NCBI RefSeq assembly: GCF_000024425.1 | Contig: NC_013946.1 | Coordinates: 1,116,001 to 1,180,000, forward strand | Direction of reading: 5' to 3' | Source of the DNA: Meiothermus ruber DSM 1279 | Lineage (GTDB): Bacteria; Deinococcota; Deinococci; Deinococcales; Thermaceae | Length of the DNA stretch: 64,000 nt | Part shown: piece after piece, positions 16,261-24,456 of the stretch | Numbering within the stretch: position 1 is the first letter of the stretch | Layout: the number at the start of each line of letters is the position of its first letter | The notes under the pieces: model-generated | Database searches by the model: none | What the model was told of the DNA's origin: nothing | Seen by the model: only the letters and a program-made list of their open reading frames with translations | Made by a program: the position numbers and the translations under genes

Positions 16261-17382
16261 TTAGCGGTAAAGCTCGCGAGTGATTACCAGCTTCTGTATC
16301 TCGCTGGTGCCCTCGTAAATCTCGGTAATCTTGGCATCGCGGTAATAGCGTTCCACCCGGTACTCGCGGTGGTAGCCATAGCCCCCCAGCACCTGCACGG
16401 CCTCGCGGGTTACGTTCACGGCCACATCGGAGGCAAAGAGCTTGGCGGTGGAGGCCTCGAGGGTGTACTTTTCGCTCCGGTCTTTTTTAGCGGCGGCTTC
16501 CAGCACCAGGGCCCGGGCGGCGGCTATGCGGGTGTGCATCTCGGCCAGCTTGAAGCCCACCCCCTGGAATTCCCGAATCTTCTGACCGAACTGGGTGCGC
16601 TCATCGGCGTACTGCTTGGCAATCTCGAAGGCCGCGCGGGCCATTCCCACGGCCTGGGCGGCAATGCCGATGCGCCCCGAGTCCAGTCCGGCCAGGGCCT
16701 GGGCCAGCCCGCGCCCCTCCTGGCCCAGAAGGTTCTCTTCAGGCACGAAAACCCCCTCGAAGCGCAGCTCACAGGTGTGCGCGGCGTGCAGGCCCATCTT
16801 TTCCTCGGGGCTGCCGAAGCTGAGGCCGGGGGTGTCTTTTTCCACAATAAAGCTGCTGATGCCGGCCTCGCTGCGGGCCATCACCACATACACCTGGGCC
16901 TGTCCGCCGGAGGTGACCCAGCTCTTAAGTCCGTTTAGCTCCCAGCCGCCGGGCACTTTCTGCGCCGAGAGCTTGAGGGAGGCCGGGTCGGAGCCGGCGT
17001 GGGGCTCGGTGAGGGAGAAGGCCCCAATCCACTCGCCGCGGGCCAGGGGCACCAGGTACTTCTTTTTTTGCGCCTCGCTGCCAAAGCGGTTCAGCATGTA
17101 CTGGGGCAGGCCGGAGGTGACCGAAAGAATTACCGCCACGCTGGGGTCGGCGGCGGCGATCTCCTCCATGGCTAAAGCCCAGGTGACCGAGTCGAGCCCG
17201 GCCCCGCCCCAGGCCTCGGGGGTGGTCATGCCCAGGAGCCCGAGCTGGGCGAGCTGTTTGAGCTGGGGCCAGGGGTACTGCCCCGTGCGGTCGTACTCGG
17301 GGGCCATCGCCCACAGCACCTCGCGGGAGACAGCTCGCACCATGTCCAGCACCATTTTCTGGTCGGTGGTCAAAACGGCCAT
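16261..17382 (-). CDS. acyl-CoA dehydrogenase
   Basis: 373 residues, FAD enzyme of fatty-acid or branched-chain acyl-CoA oxidation. It shows FSLTEPHAGSDPASL in the N-terminal domain, GLDSGRIGIAAQAVGMA in the C-terminal domain, QVLGGYGYHREYRVERYYRDAKITEIYEGTSEIQ near the end split over two conserved blocks, and the catalytic Glu in IYEGT. The substrate chain length is not decidable. The mRNA may be leaderless: TACGAT lies six bases before the ATG. Confidence 0.93.
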   Translation of the reverse strand: MAVLTTDQKMVLDMVRAVSREVLWAMAPEYDRTGQYPWPQLKQLAQLGLLGMTTPEAWGGAGLDSVTWALAMEEIAAADPSVAVILSVTSGLPQYMLNRFGSEAQKKKYLVPLARGEWIGAFSLTEPHAGSDPASLKLSAQKVPGGWELNGLKSWVTSGGQAQVYVVMARSEAGISSFIVEKDTPGLSFGSPEEKMGLHAAHTCELRFEGVFVPEENLLGQEGRGLAQALAGLDSGRIGIAAQAVGMARAAFEIAKQYADERTQFGQKIREFQGVGFKLAEMHTRIAAARALVLEAAAKKDRSEKYTLEASTAKLFASDVAVNVTREAVQVLGGYGYHREYRVERYYRDAKITEIYEGTSEIQKLVITRELYR

Positions 17383-17497
17383 GAATATATCGTATCACGC
17401 GTTTTGTGCATAAAAAGCGTCATAAAAAGTTGCCAGATAACCCTGTCCAACAGCCCGGCAGGCGGTTTTTCTCGAGGCTGGGTCGGTAATCGGTAAG

Positions 17498-18292
17498 ATG
17501 ATCACGATGCCCGGATTATCGCTACGGTTACTGATGGCTGCGGGACTGAGCCTGCTGCTCTTACCGCTGGGGCTGGTGATCAACCCCGAGCTGGGCCTGG
17601 GGCCGCTGGTGGGGCTGTGGCTGGGCGGAACGCTGCTGGGGGGGTGGGGCCCCACCTTCCGGGTTTTGCTTGGAGGGGGTGTGTTGTGTGCGCTGCTGGT
17701 TGCGGCGGTGGTGTTTACCCCGCTCACCCGGACGCTGGCCGAGGGGCTGATTGTGAATGAAGCCCCGCAAAAAGCCGACCTGATTGTGGTGCTGGGGGGC
17801 GGGATGCACTGCGGGGCGGGGGAGCTCGAGGCCTCCTCGCTGGCCCGGCTGGAGAAGGGCCTCGAGCTCTGGCGGGCCGGGTATGCCCCCCGCATCACCC
17901 TCTCCGACACGGTGGGGGAGATTTTTGGCGACGCCCGCTGCCCTTCGCTGGGCCGGGTGGCCGCCCAGCGCGTGCAGGCCTTGTACGGGGACGAAGGCCC
18001 GGAGATCCTTTTTTTGCCCCAGATGCGCACCACCCGCACCGAGGCCCTGGCGGTGGCTGAGCTGGTACAGGCGCGGGGTTGGCAGCGGGTGCTCCTGGTT
18101 ACCACGCCCGCCCACAGCCGCCGGGCGGCGGGGGCTTTTCGCAAGCTGGGCCTCGAGGTGCTGAGCGTGAACTCGAGCGAGCCCCGCTTCGATCGGGCCC
18201 TGGCAGCCCCCGCCGACCGCTTGCAGGCCCTGACCCCGCTTGTCCGGGAGTACCTGGGGCTGCTGGTCTACCGGCTGCGCGGCTGGTTGTAG
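17498..18292 (+). CDS. DUF218/ElyC-SanA-YdcF family membrane protein
   Basis: 264 residues. Two or three hydrophobic helices occupy about residues 1-80, followed by a DUF218 domain beginning ADLIVVLGGGMHCGAGELEASS and containing MRTTRTEALAVAEL and LLVTTPAHSRRAAGAF. Relatives act in envelope biogenesis, but the biochemistry is poorly known. An in-frame ATG at 17507 lies seven bases after TAAGAT (17494-17499) and could be the start of a leaderless message, which would shorten the protein by three residues. Confidence 0.8.
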   Translation: MITMPGLSLRLLMAAGLSLLLLPLGLVINPELGLGPLVGLWLGGTLLGGWGPTFRVLLGGGVLCALLVAAVVFTPLTRTLAEGLIVNEAPQKADLIVVLGGGMHCGAGELEASSLARLEKGLELWRAGYAPRITLSDTVGEIFGDARCPSLGRVAAQRVQALYGDEGPEILFLPQMRTTRTEALAVAELVQARGWQRVLLVTTPAHSRRAAGAFRKLGLEVLSVNSSEPRFDRALAAPADRLQALTPLVREYLGLLVYRLRGWL

Positions 18293-18302
18293 TCCTGCTC
18301 GA

Positions 18303-18323
18303 AGGCCTATCAACGATAGGCCT
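18303..18323. terminator. hairpin between convergent DUF218 gene and korB
   Basis: A perfect 9-bp stem AGGCCTATC / GATAGGCCT with loop AAC spans the korB stop codon. There is no T run on either side, so its role as a bidirectional terminator is a guess. Confidence 0.4.
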
Positions 18324-19353
18324 GCAACAACTGCTCCAGAGCGGCCGGGCTGGGGCGCAGTTGCTCGGGGGAAAGCTGGGCCAGGGGGGTGCTCAGGCCC
18401 TCGAGCTCGGCCAGGCTGGGCCGCTCGGGGTTGTAGTAGATCAGGCCGGTGATGAACTCCCCGGTCTCCTGGGCCCGCTGGAGGCGCTCCAGGGCTGCTA
18501 GCTTGTTGGTGGGGTCGTAGTCGTGGCCCAGGTTGCGCAGGCTAATCAGGGAGCCGTCGTGTAGCCGCACCGTGCGGAACTCGCCGGGCTCTAAAGGCTC
18601 GATGGCAATTTCCTCGGCGTAGGGTATAAAGCCCAGCTCGTGCAGGGGCTGCTCGTGCTTGGTGCCATAGCCGTAGCTCTTGGGGCTGTCGTCCTCGTTG
18701 TTGAAGGCCACACAGGGGCTGATGATGTCGAGCAGGGCGGTGCCCCGGTGGGAGAGGGCAGCTTTGAGCAGCTCGCGCACCTGCTTGGCGTCGCCGGCAA
18801 AACTGCGGGCCACAAAGCCGCACCCGGCGATGATGGCCTCCATGCACAGGTCGACCGGGGGAAACTCGTTGTGACCAGCGTATTTGAGCTCGAGGCCCTC
18901 TTCCGCGGTGGCCGAGAACTGCCCCTTGGTGAGGCCGTACACACCGTTGTTCTCCACGATGTAAACCATCCGCAGGTTGCGGCGCATCAGGTGCTTGAAC
19001 TGCCCCATCCCGATGCTGCCGGTGTCGCCGTCGCCCGAGACCCCAATGGCTTTCAAGGTGTGGTTGGCTAGCAGGGCCCCTGTAGCCACGCTGGGCATCC
19101 GCCCGTGCAGGGCGTTGAAGCCGTGAGACATGCCCAAAAAATAGGCCGGCGACTTGGACGAGCAGCCGATGCCCGAGAGCTTGATGATCTGGTGGGGCCG
19201 TAGGTTGAGCTCGAAGGCGATTTGCACGATCTGGCTGGCAATGCTGTTGTGCCCACAGCCTTTGCACAGGGTGCTGGGACTGCCGTCGTAGTCTTTTTTG
19301 CTGAGACCCACCGCGTTGAGCTTGATGGGGGAGGCTGGGTTGAGGTTTTCCAT
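18310..19353 (-). CDS. korB: 2-oxoacid:ferredoxin oxidoreductase, beta subunit
   Basis: 347 residues. This subunit binds thiamine diphosphate: CKGCGHNSIA near the start, GIGCSSKSPAYF, and the GDGDTGSIGMGQF...NNGVYGLTKGQ block. With KorA it should convert a 2-oxoacid such as 2-oxoglutarate and CoA to acyl-CoA, CO2 and reduced ferredoxin. ATG 19353 follows GGAGGATGATCCT; the open frame upstream is in korA. The gap to korA is 22 bp and they form an operon. Confidence 0.92.
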   Translation of the reverse strand: MENLNPASPIKLNAVGLSKKDYDGSPSTLCKGCGHNSIASQIVQIAFELNLRPHQIIKLSGIGCSSKSPAYFLGMSHGFNALHGRMPSVATGALLANHTLKAIGVSGDGDTGSIGMGQFKHLMRRNLRMVYIVENNGVYGLTKGQFSATAEEGLELKYAGHNEFPPVDLCMEAIIAGCGFVARSFAGDAKQVRELLKAALSHRGTALLDIISPCVAFNNEDDSPKSYGYGTKHEQPLHELGFIPYAEEIAIEPLEPGEFRTVRLHDGSLISLRNLGHDYDPTNKLAALERLQRAQETGEFITGLIYYNPERPSLAELEGLSTPLAQLSPEQLRPSPAALEQLLQAYR

Positions 19354-19375
19354 AGGATCATCCTCCGGCTTGCTT

Positions 19376-21199
19376 TTATGCGCCGGCTTCTGCTTGCAAC
19401 AGGCGTTCTTGCACCCAGCGGGCCGTGAGGGGCAGCCCGTCCAGGTGTGCGATGGAGCGAATCCGCGCGGCGTAATCGGGCATCTCGGCCCGTAGGATGC
19501 TGCACATCTGCCCGTCGTGGTTGAGCTCGATGACGTAGACCCGCTCGTGGGCCGCCACGAAATCGCGCACCTGCTGGTTGATGGGCAGGGCCCGCAGGCG
19601 CAAAAAGCTGGTGGGAAGCTGGGAGGCCAGCCGGTCGCGGGCTTCCTCGATGGCATAGCGGGTGGTGCCGTAGGCAATCAGGCCCACCTTGGCCGCGGGG
19701 TGGTGGTCTATGGCGGGGGCTGGCACCAAGCGGCGGGCGGTCTCGAACTTGCGGGCCAGACGGGCCATGTTGCGCGCCCAGTCGTCGGCCCGCTCGCTGT
19801 ACTGGGCTAGCTCGTTGTGGCCGCTGCCGCGGGTGAAGTAGGCGGCCAGGGGGTGGGGGGTGCCGGGCAGGGTGCGGTAGGGGATGCCATCGCCGTCCAC
19901 GTCCTTGTAGCGGGCGAAGCCGCCTAGGGCCTCGAGCTGCTCGGCGCTCAGCACCTTGCCGCGCTGCATGGGCTGGTCGGGGTACTTGAAGGGTCGGCCC
20001 ATCCAGTTGTTCATGCCCAGATCCAGGTCGGAGAGTACAAACACCGGGGTCTGAAGCTGCTCGGCCAGGTCCAGCGACCTCCAGCCAAACTCGAAGCACT
20101 CCTCAATCGAGGAGGGAAATAGAATGGGGTGTTTGGTGTCGCCGTGGCCCAGGGTGTAGGCGAAGGCGACATCCCCCTGGCTGGTGCGGGTGGGCAGGCC
20201 GGTGCTGGGGCCTACCCGCTGGATATCCCATATAACCGCGGGAATCTCGGTGAAGTAGCCGTAGCTGACGAACTCGGCCATCAGGCTGATGCCGGGGCCG
20301 CTGGTGGCGGTGAGGGCCCGGGCCCCCGCCCAGCCCGCGCCCATCACGATGCCCGCCGCGGCCAGCTCGTCCTCGGCCTGAATCACGGTGTAGGTGGGAT
20401 GGCCGTTTTCATCCTTGCGGAGCTTGGGCAAGAACTCCCGCAGGGCATCCATAAAGCTGGTGGAGGGGGTGATGGGATACCAGGCCGCCACGCTCACCCC
20501 GCCGAACACCGCCCCTAAGGCCCCGGCCTCGTTGCCGGTCATGATGATCAGGCCCTCGGTCTTGTTCATGGGCTCGAGGCGGAACGGGTCTTGTTTGTGC
20601 AGGTTCTCGGTGGCCCAGGCGTGGGCCCGGCGCACCACCTGCATATTGCTTTCCACCAGCTTTTGGCGGTAGTCGAACTGCGCACCCAGGGCTTCTTCCA
20701 CCACCTCCAGCGGCACCCCCAGCATCCAGGCCACCACCCCCACGTAGGTCATGTTGGCGATGTAGGGCTTGCGCTTGACCGGCACGTCAATCCCAGCGAT
20801 CAGCTCGTTGACCGGAACCGGGTAATAGGTGATATCGTTGCGCTTGGGCAGGTTCTTCAGGTCGGCGTTGTAGATACACACCCCGCCACTGGGCAGCTCC
20901 TGCAGGTCTTCGTGGGCGGTGGCGGGGTTGAAGGCTACCAGAATTTCCGAGGGCTTGCGGGCAATGTAGCCCTCGTGGCTCACCCGGATGTGATACCAGG
21001 TAGGAAGCCCCTGGATGTTGGAAGGAAAGATGTTCTTGCCGTGAACCGGTATGCCCAGCTTAAAAAAAGACCGCAACAGCGTGAGGTTTGCGGTCTGACT
21101 TCCGGTTCCGTTGGCGGTGGCTACCACTAGCGAAAAGTCGTTGATGATGGGTGTAGGGGTTGCCAGGCCCGCCTCCTGCTGTCGTTCCAGAACGTTCAT
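19376..21199 (-). CDS. korA: 2-oxoacid:ferredoxin oxidoreductase, fused gamma-alpha subunit
   Basis: 607 residues. The N-terminal 190 residues are the gamma domain (VVATANGTGSQTANLTLLRSFF, FPSNIQGLPTWY), fused to the alpha domain with WYPITPSTSFMDALREF, QAEDELAAAGIVMGAGWAGARALTATSGPGISLM and a C-terminal domain. The YPITPST motif is typical of 2-oxoglutarate-type enzymes. AGGAGGTG sits just before ATG 21199. It is the first gene of the korAB unit. The exact 2-oxoacid cannot be fixed by sequence reading. Confidence 0.92.
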   Translation of the reverse strand: MNVLERQQEAGLATPTPIINDFSLVVATANGTGSQTANLTLLRSFFKLGIPVHGKNIFPSNIQGLPTWYHIRVSHEGYIARKPSEILVAFNPATAHEDLQELPSGGVCIYNADLKNLPKRNDITYYPVPVNELIAGIDVPVKRKPYIANMTYVGVVAWMLGVPLEVVEEALGAQFDYRQKLVESNMQVVRRAHAWATENLHKQDPFRLEPMNKTEGLIIMTGNEAGALGAVFGGVSVAAWYPITPSTSFMDALREFLPKLRKDENGHPTYTVIQAEDELAAAGIVMGAGWAGARALTATSGPGISLMAEFVSYGYFTEIPAVIWDIQRVGPSTGLPTRTSQGDVAFAYTLGHGDTKHPILFPSSIEECFEFGWRSLDLAEQLQTPVFVLSDLDLGMNNWMGRPFKYPDQPMQRGKVLSAEQLEALGGFARYKDVDGDGIPYRTLPGTPHPLAAYFTRGSGHNELAQYSERADDWARNMARLARKFETARRLVPAPAIDHHPAAKVGLIAYGTTRYAIEEARDRLASQLPTSFLRLRALPINQQVRDFVAAHERVYVIELNHDGQMCSILRAEMPDYAARIRSIAHLDGLPLTARWVQERLLQAEAGA

Positions 21200-21270
21200 A
21201 GCACCTCCTGTGCTTGCCCATATCCTATCGGAAAACCATGCGGTAGTTGAGTGACTTTAAGCCCTATTTC

Positions 21271-22593
21271 ATGGGAAAAATAGTACAAACGCATGGGGTG
21301 TTAGACTTGCCTGTGTTGCCTATAACCCTCCTCCAAAACGCCAGCGTGCTGGATGTACAAGCTGGCCTGCTTTTGCCCAATCAGCGGGTGGTGGTTCGGG
21401 ACGGCCTGATCGAGCGCCTCGAGCCCATGCACCTAGAAGCCCCCGAGGCCCGGGCTGCCGGGGTGGTACAGATTGACCTGGGGGGTAAAACCCTCCTGCC
21501 AGGGCTGATTGATGCCCACGTGCACGTGCTGGCCTGGACAGCCAACCTGCGTGAACTGCACAACGCCTCCCCGCACTACAACGCCCTGCAGGCCGCCGAG
21601 ATTATGCGGGCCATGCTCTTGCGCGGCTTTACCACCGTGCGGGACGCGGCCGGGGCCGACTTTGGCCTCAAGCGGGCGGTGGAGGAGGGGCTGATTGTGG
21701 GGCCGCGGCTTTTCATCTGCGGGCGGGCCCTGAGCCAGACCGGGGGCCACGCCGACAGTCGGGCGGCGGGTGAAATCGCAGTCGAGACGGTTAGCACCCC
21801 GGTAGCCTTTGGCCGGGTGGTGGACGGGGTGCCCGAGGTGCGGCGGGCGGTTCGCGAGGAGATTCGCCGGGGGGCCGACCACATCAAGCTGATGCTGGGG
21901 GGCGGCATCGCCTCGCCCACCGACCGCCTGACCAACGACCAGTTCTCCCTCGAGGAGATCCGGGCCGCGGTGGAGGAGGCCGAGATGGCCGACCTGTACG
22001 TCATGGCCCACACCTACACCGTCCGCGCGGCCAACCGGGCCCTGCGCGCGGGGGTGCGGAGCCTCGAGCACTGCAACCTGATTGACGAGTCCAGCGTGGA
22101 GCTGTTCTTGCAGCACGATGCCTGGATGGTGCCCACCCTGGTCACCTATCAGGCCCTGGCCAAAGAAGGGGTCGCGGCGGGTCTGCCCCGGGAGGTGGCC
22201 TACAAAATTGACCTGGTGCTCGACAAGGGGCTGGCCGCGCTGGAGATGGCCTATAAAGCCGGGGTGAACCTGGCCTACGGCACCGACCTGCTGGGGGCCA
22301 TGCACCGGCACCAGCTCGAGGAGTTCACCATCCGGGCGCAGGTGCAGCCCAACCTCGAGGTCATCCGCGGCGCGACCCTGTATGCCGCCCGGCTGCTACG
22401 GGCCGAGGGGCGGCTGGGGGTGGTGGCCCCCGGTGCCTACGCCGACCTGATTGCGGTGGAGGGGAACCCGCTCGAGGACATCCGGGTGCTTACCCGCCCC
22501 GAGCAGCACCTCGAGCTGGTGATGAAGGGCGGCGTGGTGTATTACCGGCGGGACGGCGGAACAGGGGTGTGGAAGTCTGGAGCGTGGTCATAA
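21271..22593 (+). CDS. metal-dependent amidohydrolase (imidazolonepropionase/Xaa-Pro dipeptidase-like)
   Basis: 440 residues in this reading. The TIM-barrel metal site is complete: DAHVH, a Lys in HIKLMLGGG, HTYT, LEHCN and YGTDLLG. The family hydrolyses cyclic amides and peptides; the substrate is unknown. The start is uncertain. The frame is open from a TTG at 21247, ATG 21271 is the first ATG, and two GTGs follow before the conserved LPITLLQNASVLD. No clear ribosome site helps. It is divergent from korA and converges on sbtB. Confidence 0.85.
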   Translation: MGKIVQTHGVLDLPVLPITLLQNASVLDVQAGLLLPNQRVVVRDGLIERLEPMHLEAPEARAAGVVQIDLGGKTLLPGLIDAHVHVLAWTANLRELHNASPHYNALQAAEIMRAMLLRGFTTVRDAAGADFGLKRAVEEGLIVGPRLFICGRALSQTGGHADSRAAGEIAVETVSTPVAFGRVVDGVPEVRRAVREEIRRGADHIKLMLGGGIASPTDRLTNDQFSLEEIRAAVEEAEMADLYVMAHTYTVRAANRALRAGVRSLEHCNLIDESSVELFLQHDAWMVPTLVTYQALAKEGVAAGLPREVAYKIDLVLDKGLAALEMAYKAGVNLAYGTDLLGAMHRHQLEEFTIRAQVQPNLEVIRGATLYAARLLRAEGRLGVVAPGAYADLIAVEGNPLEDIRVLTRPEQHLELVMKGGVVYYRRDGGTGVWKSGAWS

Positions 22594-22601
22594 CGGTCTG
22601 G

Positions 22602-22904
22602 CTAGGTGTATTTATCACCCCGCACCACCTCGACGTTCTCCACAAAGGCAATCACGGCGTAGTTGGCAAAATACACTTCGGCCAGGTGGTTCAGGATTCT
22701 CTCAGCCACAGCGGGGCTTACGATGGTCTCGAGGCGGATGTTGCTGCCCTCCCACTCGCTGGCCCGCACCCCCCGGCTGCCCTCGCCCCGGGCATCCGTA
22801 ATGGTGTAGCCTTTGGCCCCGAGCCTCTTGATGTCCCGCACCAGCTTTTCTTCTAGAAACCCCTCGGCGATGATGGTGACCAGTTTGAGTGAAACCAAGG
22901 CCAT
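22602..22904 (-). CDS. sbtB: P-II-like regulator SbtB
   Basis: 100 residues with the ferredoxin-like P-II fold. KLVTIIAEGFLEEKLVRDI starts the first module, YTITDARGEGSRG the T-loop, and WEGSNIRLETIVSPAVAERIL the second module. In cyanobacteria SbtB binds adenine nucleotides and gates the bicarbonate transporter SbtA. The C-terminus ends shortly after VEVVRGDKYT and lacks the CGPxGC R-loop found in many cyanobacterial SbtBs. Its ATG overlaps the sbtA stop (TAATG), so the two are translationally coupled. Confidence 0.85.
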   Translation of the reverse strand: MALVSLKLVTIIAEGFLEEKLVRDIKRLGAKGYTITDARGEGSRGVRASEWEGSNIRLETIVSPAVAERILNHLAEVYFANYAVIAFVENVEVVRGDKYT

Positions 22905-23872
22905 TAGCTACCTCCATGCAGCCAGCGAGAAATGGCGTAGTAGATGGGGATGCCCAGGGTCAGATTGAAGGGAAAGGTGATGCCCAACGAGGCGGTCAGA
23001 TAATAGCTGGGGTTGGCCTGGGGCAGGGCGATGCGCACCGCTGCTGGAGCGGCAATATACGAGGCGCTTGCGGCCATGGTGCCCAGCACCATGGCACCGC
23101 CCACCGACATGCCGGCCAGGCTGCCCAGCCACACCCCCAGGCTGCCCTGGATTAGCGGCATAACAATTCCAAAACCAACCAAAAAGCCCCCCACCGAGCG
23201 CAAGTCGCGCAGGCGTTTGGCCGCTATCATTCCCAGCTCGAGCAAAAACAGCACCAGCACACCGCGGAAAGGATCCACGAACACCGCTGCTACCTGCTTG
23301 AGGCCCTCGGGCCCGGTCAGGAACCCCATCACCGAACCCCCTACCAGCAGCAAAACGCTCTTGCCGGCGAAAATTTCCCGTACCGCCTCGGCCAGCGAGC
23401 CACCCCCCAGGCTTCGACGGGCAATTAGCAGGGCAATTACGATGGCCGGAACCTCCAAAATGGCTACCAGTGTGGGCAGAAAGCCTTCCACCGGCTGTTT
23501 TGCGGCTTGCATGAAGGTGGTGGCGGCAATGAAGGTAACCGCCGAGACCGAGCCGTAGTGGGCGGCGATGGCCGCTGCGTTGACCACATCAAAGCGCCCC
23601 AGGCGGCGCAGGACAGCATAGGAGAGGAGTGGGGTGATCACGCTTAAAGCCAGCGTGGCCAGCGCGGGCTTCCATACCTCGACAAAAGGTGTGGTGGCAA
23701 GGGCAGCTCCTCCTTTGAGCCCGATGGAGAGCAGCAGATAGATTGAGAGGGTGGTGTAGAGTGCATCGGGAATTTTTAGATCGGACTTGACCAGGGTGGC
23801 CACGATGCCCAGAGCAAAGGCCAGCACGGCAGGGGAGAGTAGGTTGATACGGAGCAATTCCAGCGTATCCAC
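22904..23872 (-). CDS. sbtA: sodium-dependent bicarbonate transporter SbtA
   Basis: 322 residues, about ten hydrophobic segments, in the SbtA (DUF897) family. Conserved blocks include LLSPAVLAFALGI at the N-terminus, GLKGGAAL, AAHYGSVSAVTF and ASASYIAAPAAVRIALPQANPS near the end, the last covering the pseudo-symmetric substrate site. It should import bicarbonate with sodium. The start is GTG 23872, seven bases after a TAGAAT -10 box. Coupling to sbtB by a one-base overlap is strong support for the assignment. Confidence 0.88.
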   Translation of the reverse strand: MDTLELLRINLLSPAVLAFALGIVATLVKSDLKIPDALYTTLSIYLLLSIGLKGGAALATTPFVEVWKPALATLALSVITPLLSYAVLRRLGRFDVVNAAAIAAHYGSVSAVTFIAATTFMQAAKQPVEGFLPTLVAILEVPAIVIALLIARRSLGGGSLAEAVREIFAGKSVLLLVGGSVMGFLTGPEGLKQVAAVFVDPFRGVLVLFLLELGMIAAKRLRDLRSVGGFLVGFGIVMPLIQGSLGVWLGSLAGMSVGGAMVLGTMAASASYIAAPAAVRIALPQANPSYYLTASLGITFPFNLTLGIPIYYAISRWLHGGS

Positions 23873-23879
23873 GCCAAAG

Positions 23880-23910
23880 ATTCTAAGGCCACTGGGAGCG
23901 CTCGAGCGCT
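23880..23910 (-). promoter_or_regulatory. sbtAB promoter with 14-bp palindrome
   Basis: The -10 TAGAAT (23885-23880 on the minus strand) is seven bases before the GTG start. The perfect palindrome AGCGCTCGAGCGCT (23897-23910) covers the expected -35 region, where no consensus -35 is visible. This layout fits an activator or repressor site at the -35. Confidence 0.55.
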
Positions 23911-23988
23911 TTGTACCAGATTCAAACAGGAGGGCACGCTTTACTTAGAAAGAAACAATAGAGCGGCTTCCCGCTGCTTGCGGGGTAA

Positions 23989-24396
23989 TCAGGCCAGCCC
24001 AAACGCCTCTTGAACCTCCAGGGGCGCCGATTTGGGGCGCTGGCGCAAGGGGTCGATCCAGACCCAGTCGGTCTCGCACGAGACCAGCAAGACCCCGGCG
24101 CGAACTATCCGGTTGTGGCGGGTGGCCCGGAAGCTGCTGAAATTTACGATTTCAGTGCTGACCTCGAGCTCTTCGCCTAGATGGGCCGGGCGGTGGTAGG
24201 TGATGGTATGCCGGTGCACCACTGGAACAACCCCCAGTTGGCGCAGACGCGATAGACTCATGCCCACGCTTTGAGCGTGGGCTGTTACGCAATCTTCGAT
24301 ATAGCGCAGGTAGACGGTGTTGTTGACGTGTCCCAGGCTGTCTATATCACACTCCTGCACCGTGATTCGATGACTGAATCGCCTTCTGGACTCCAT
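23989..24396 (-). CDS. acyl-CoA thioesterase, 4HBT/YbgC-like hot-dog protein
   Basis: 135 residues. CDIDSLGHVNNTVYLRYIEDC is the family signature of the 4-hydroxybenzoyl-CoA thioesterase type, with Asp and the HVNN segment at the active site. It should hydrolyse acyl-CoA esters in the cytoplasm. A CCCGC/GCGGG mini-stem followed by T-rich sequence lies just after the stop (to about 23945) and may be a weak terminator. The gap back to icd is 60 bp, so it may be read through from icd. Confidence 0.82.
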   Translation of the reverse strand: MESRRRFSHRITVQECDIDSLGHVNNTVYLRYIEDCVTAHAQSVGMSLSRLRQLGVVPVVHRHTITYHRPAHLGEELEVSTEIVNFSSFRATRHNRIVRAGVLLVSCETDWVWIDPLRQRPKSAPLEVQEAFGLA

Positions 24397-24456
24397 CCCC
24401 GATAGTCTAATCCAGCCTGGCCCATATGAGTTCTGCCCTGAGAAAGCTGGGTTTCC

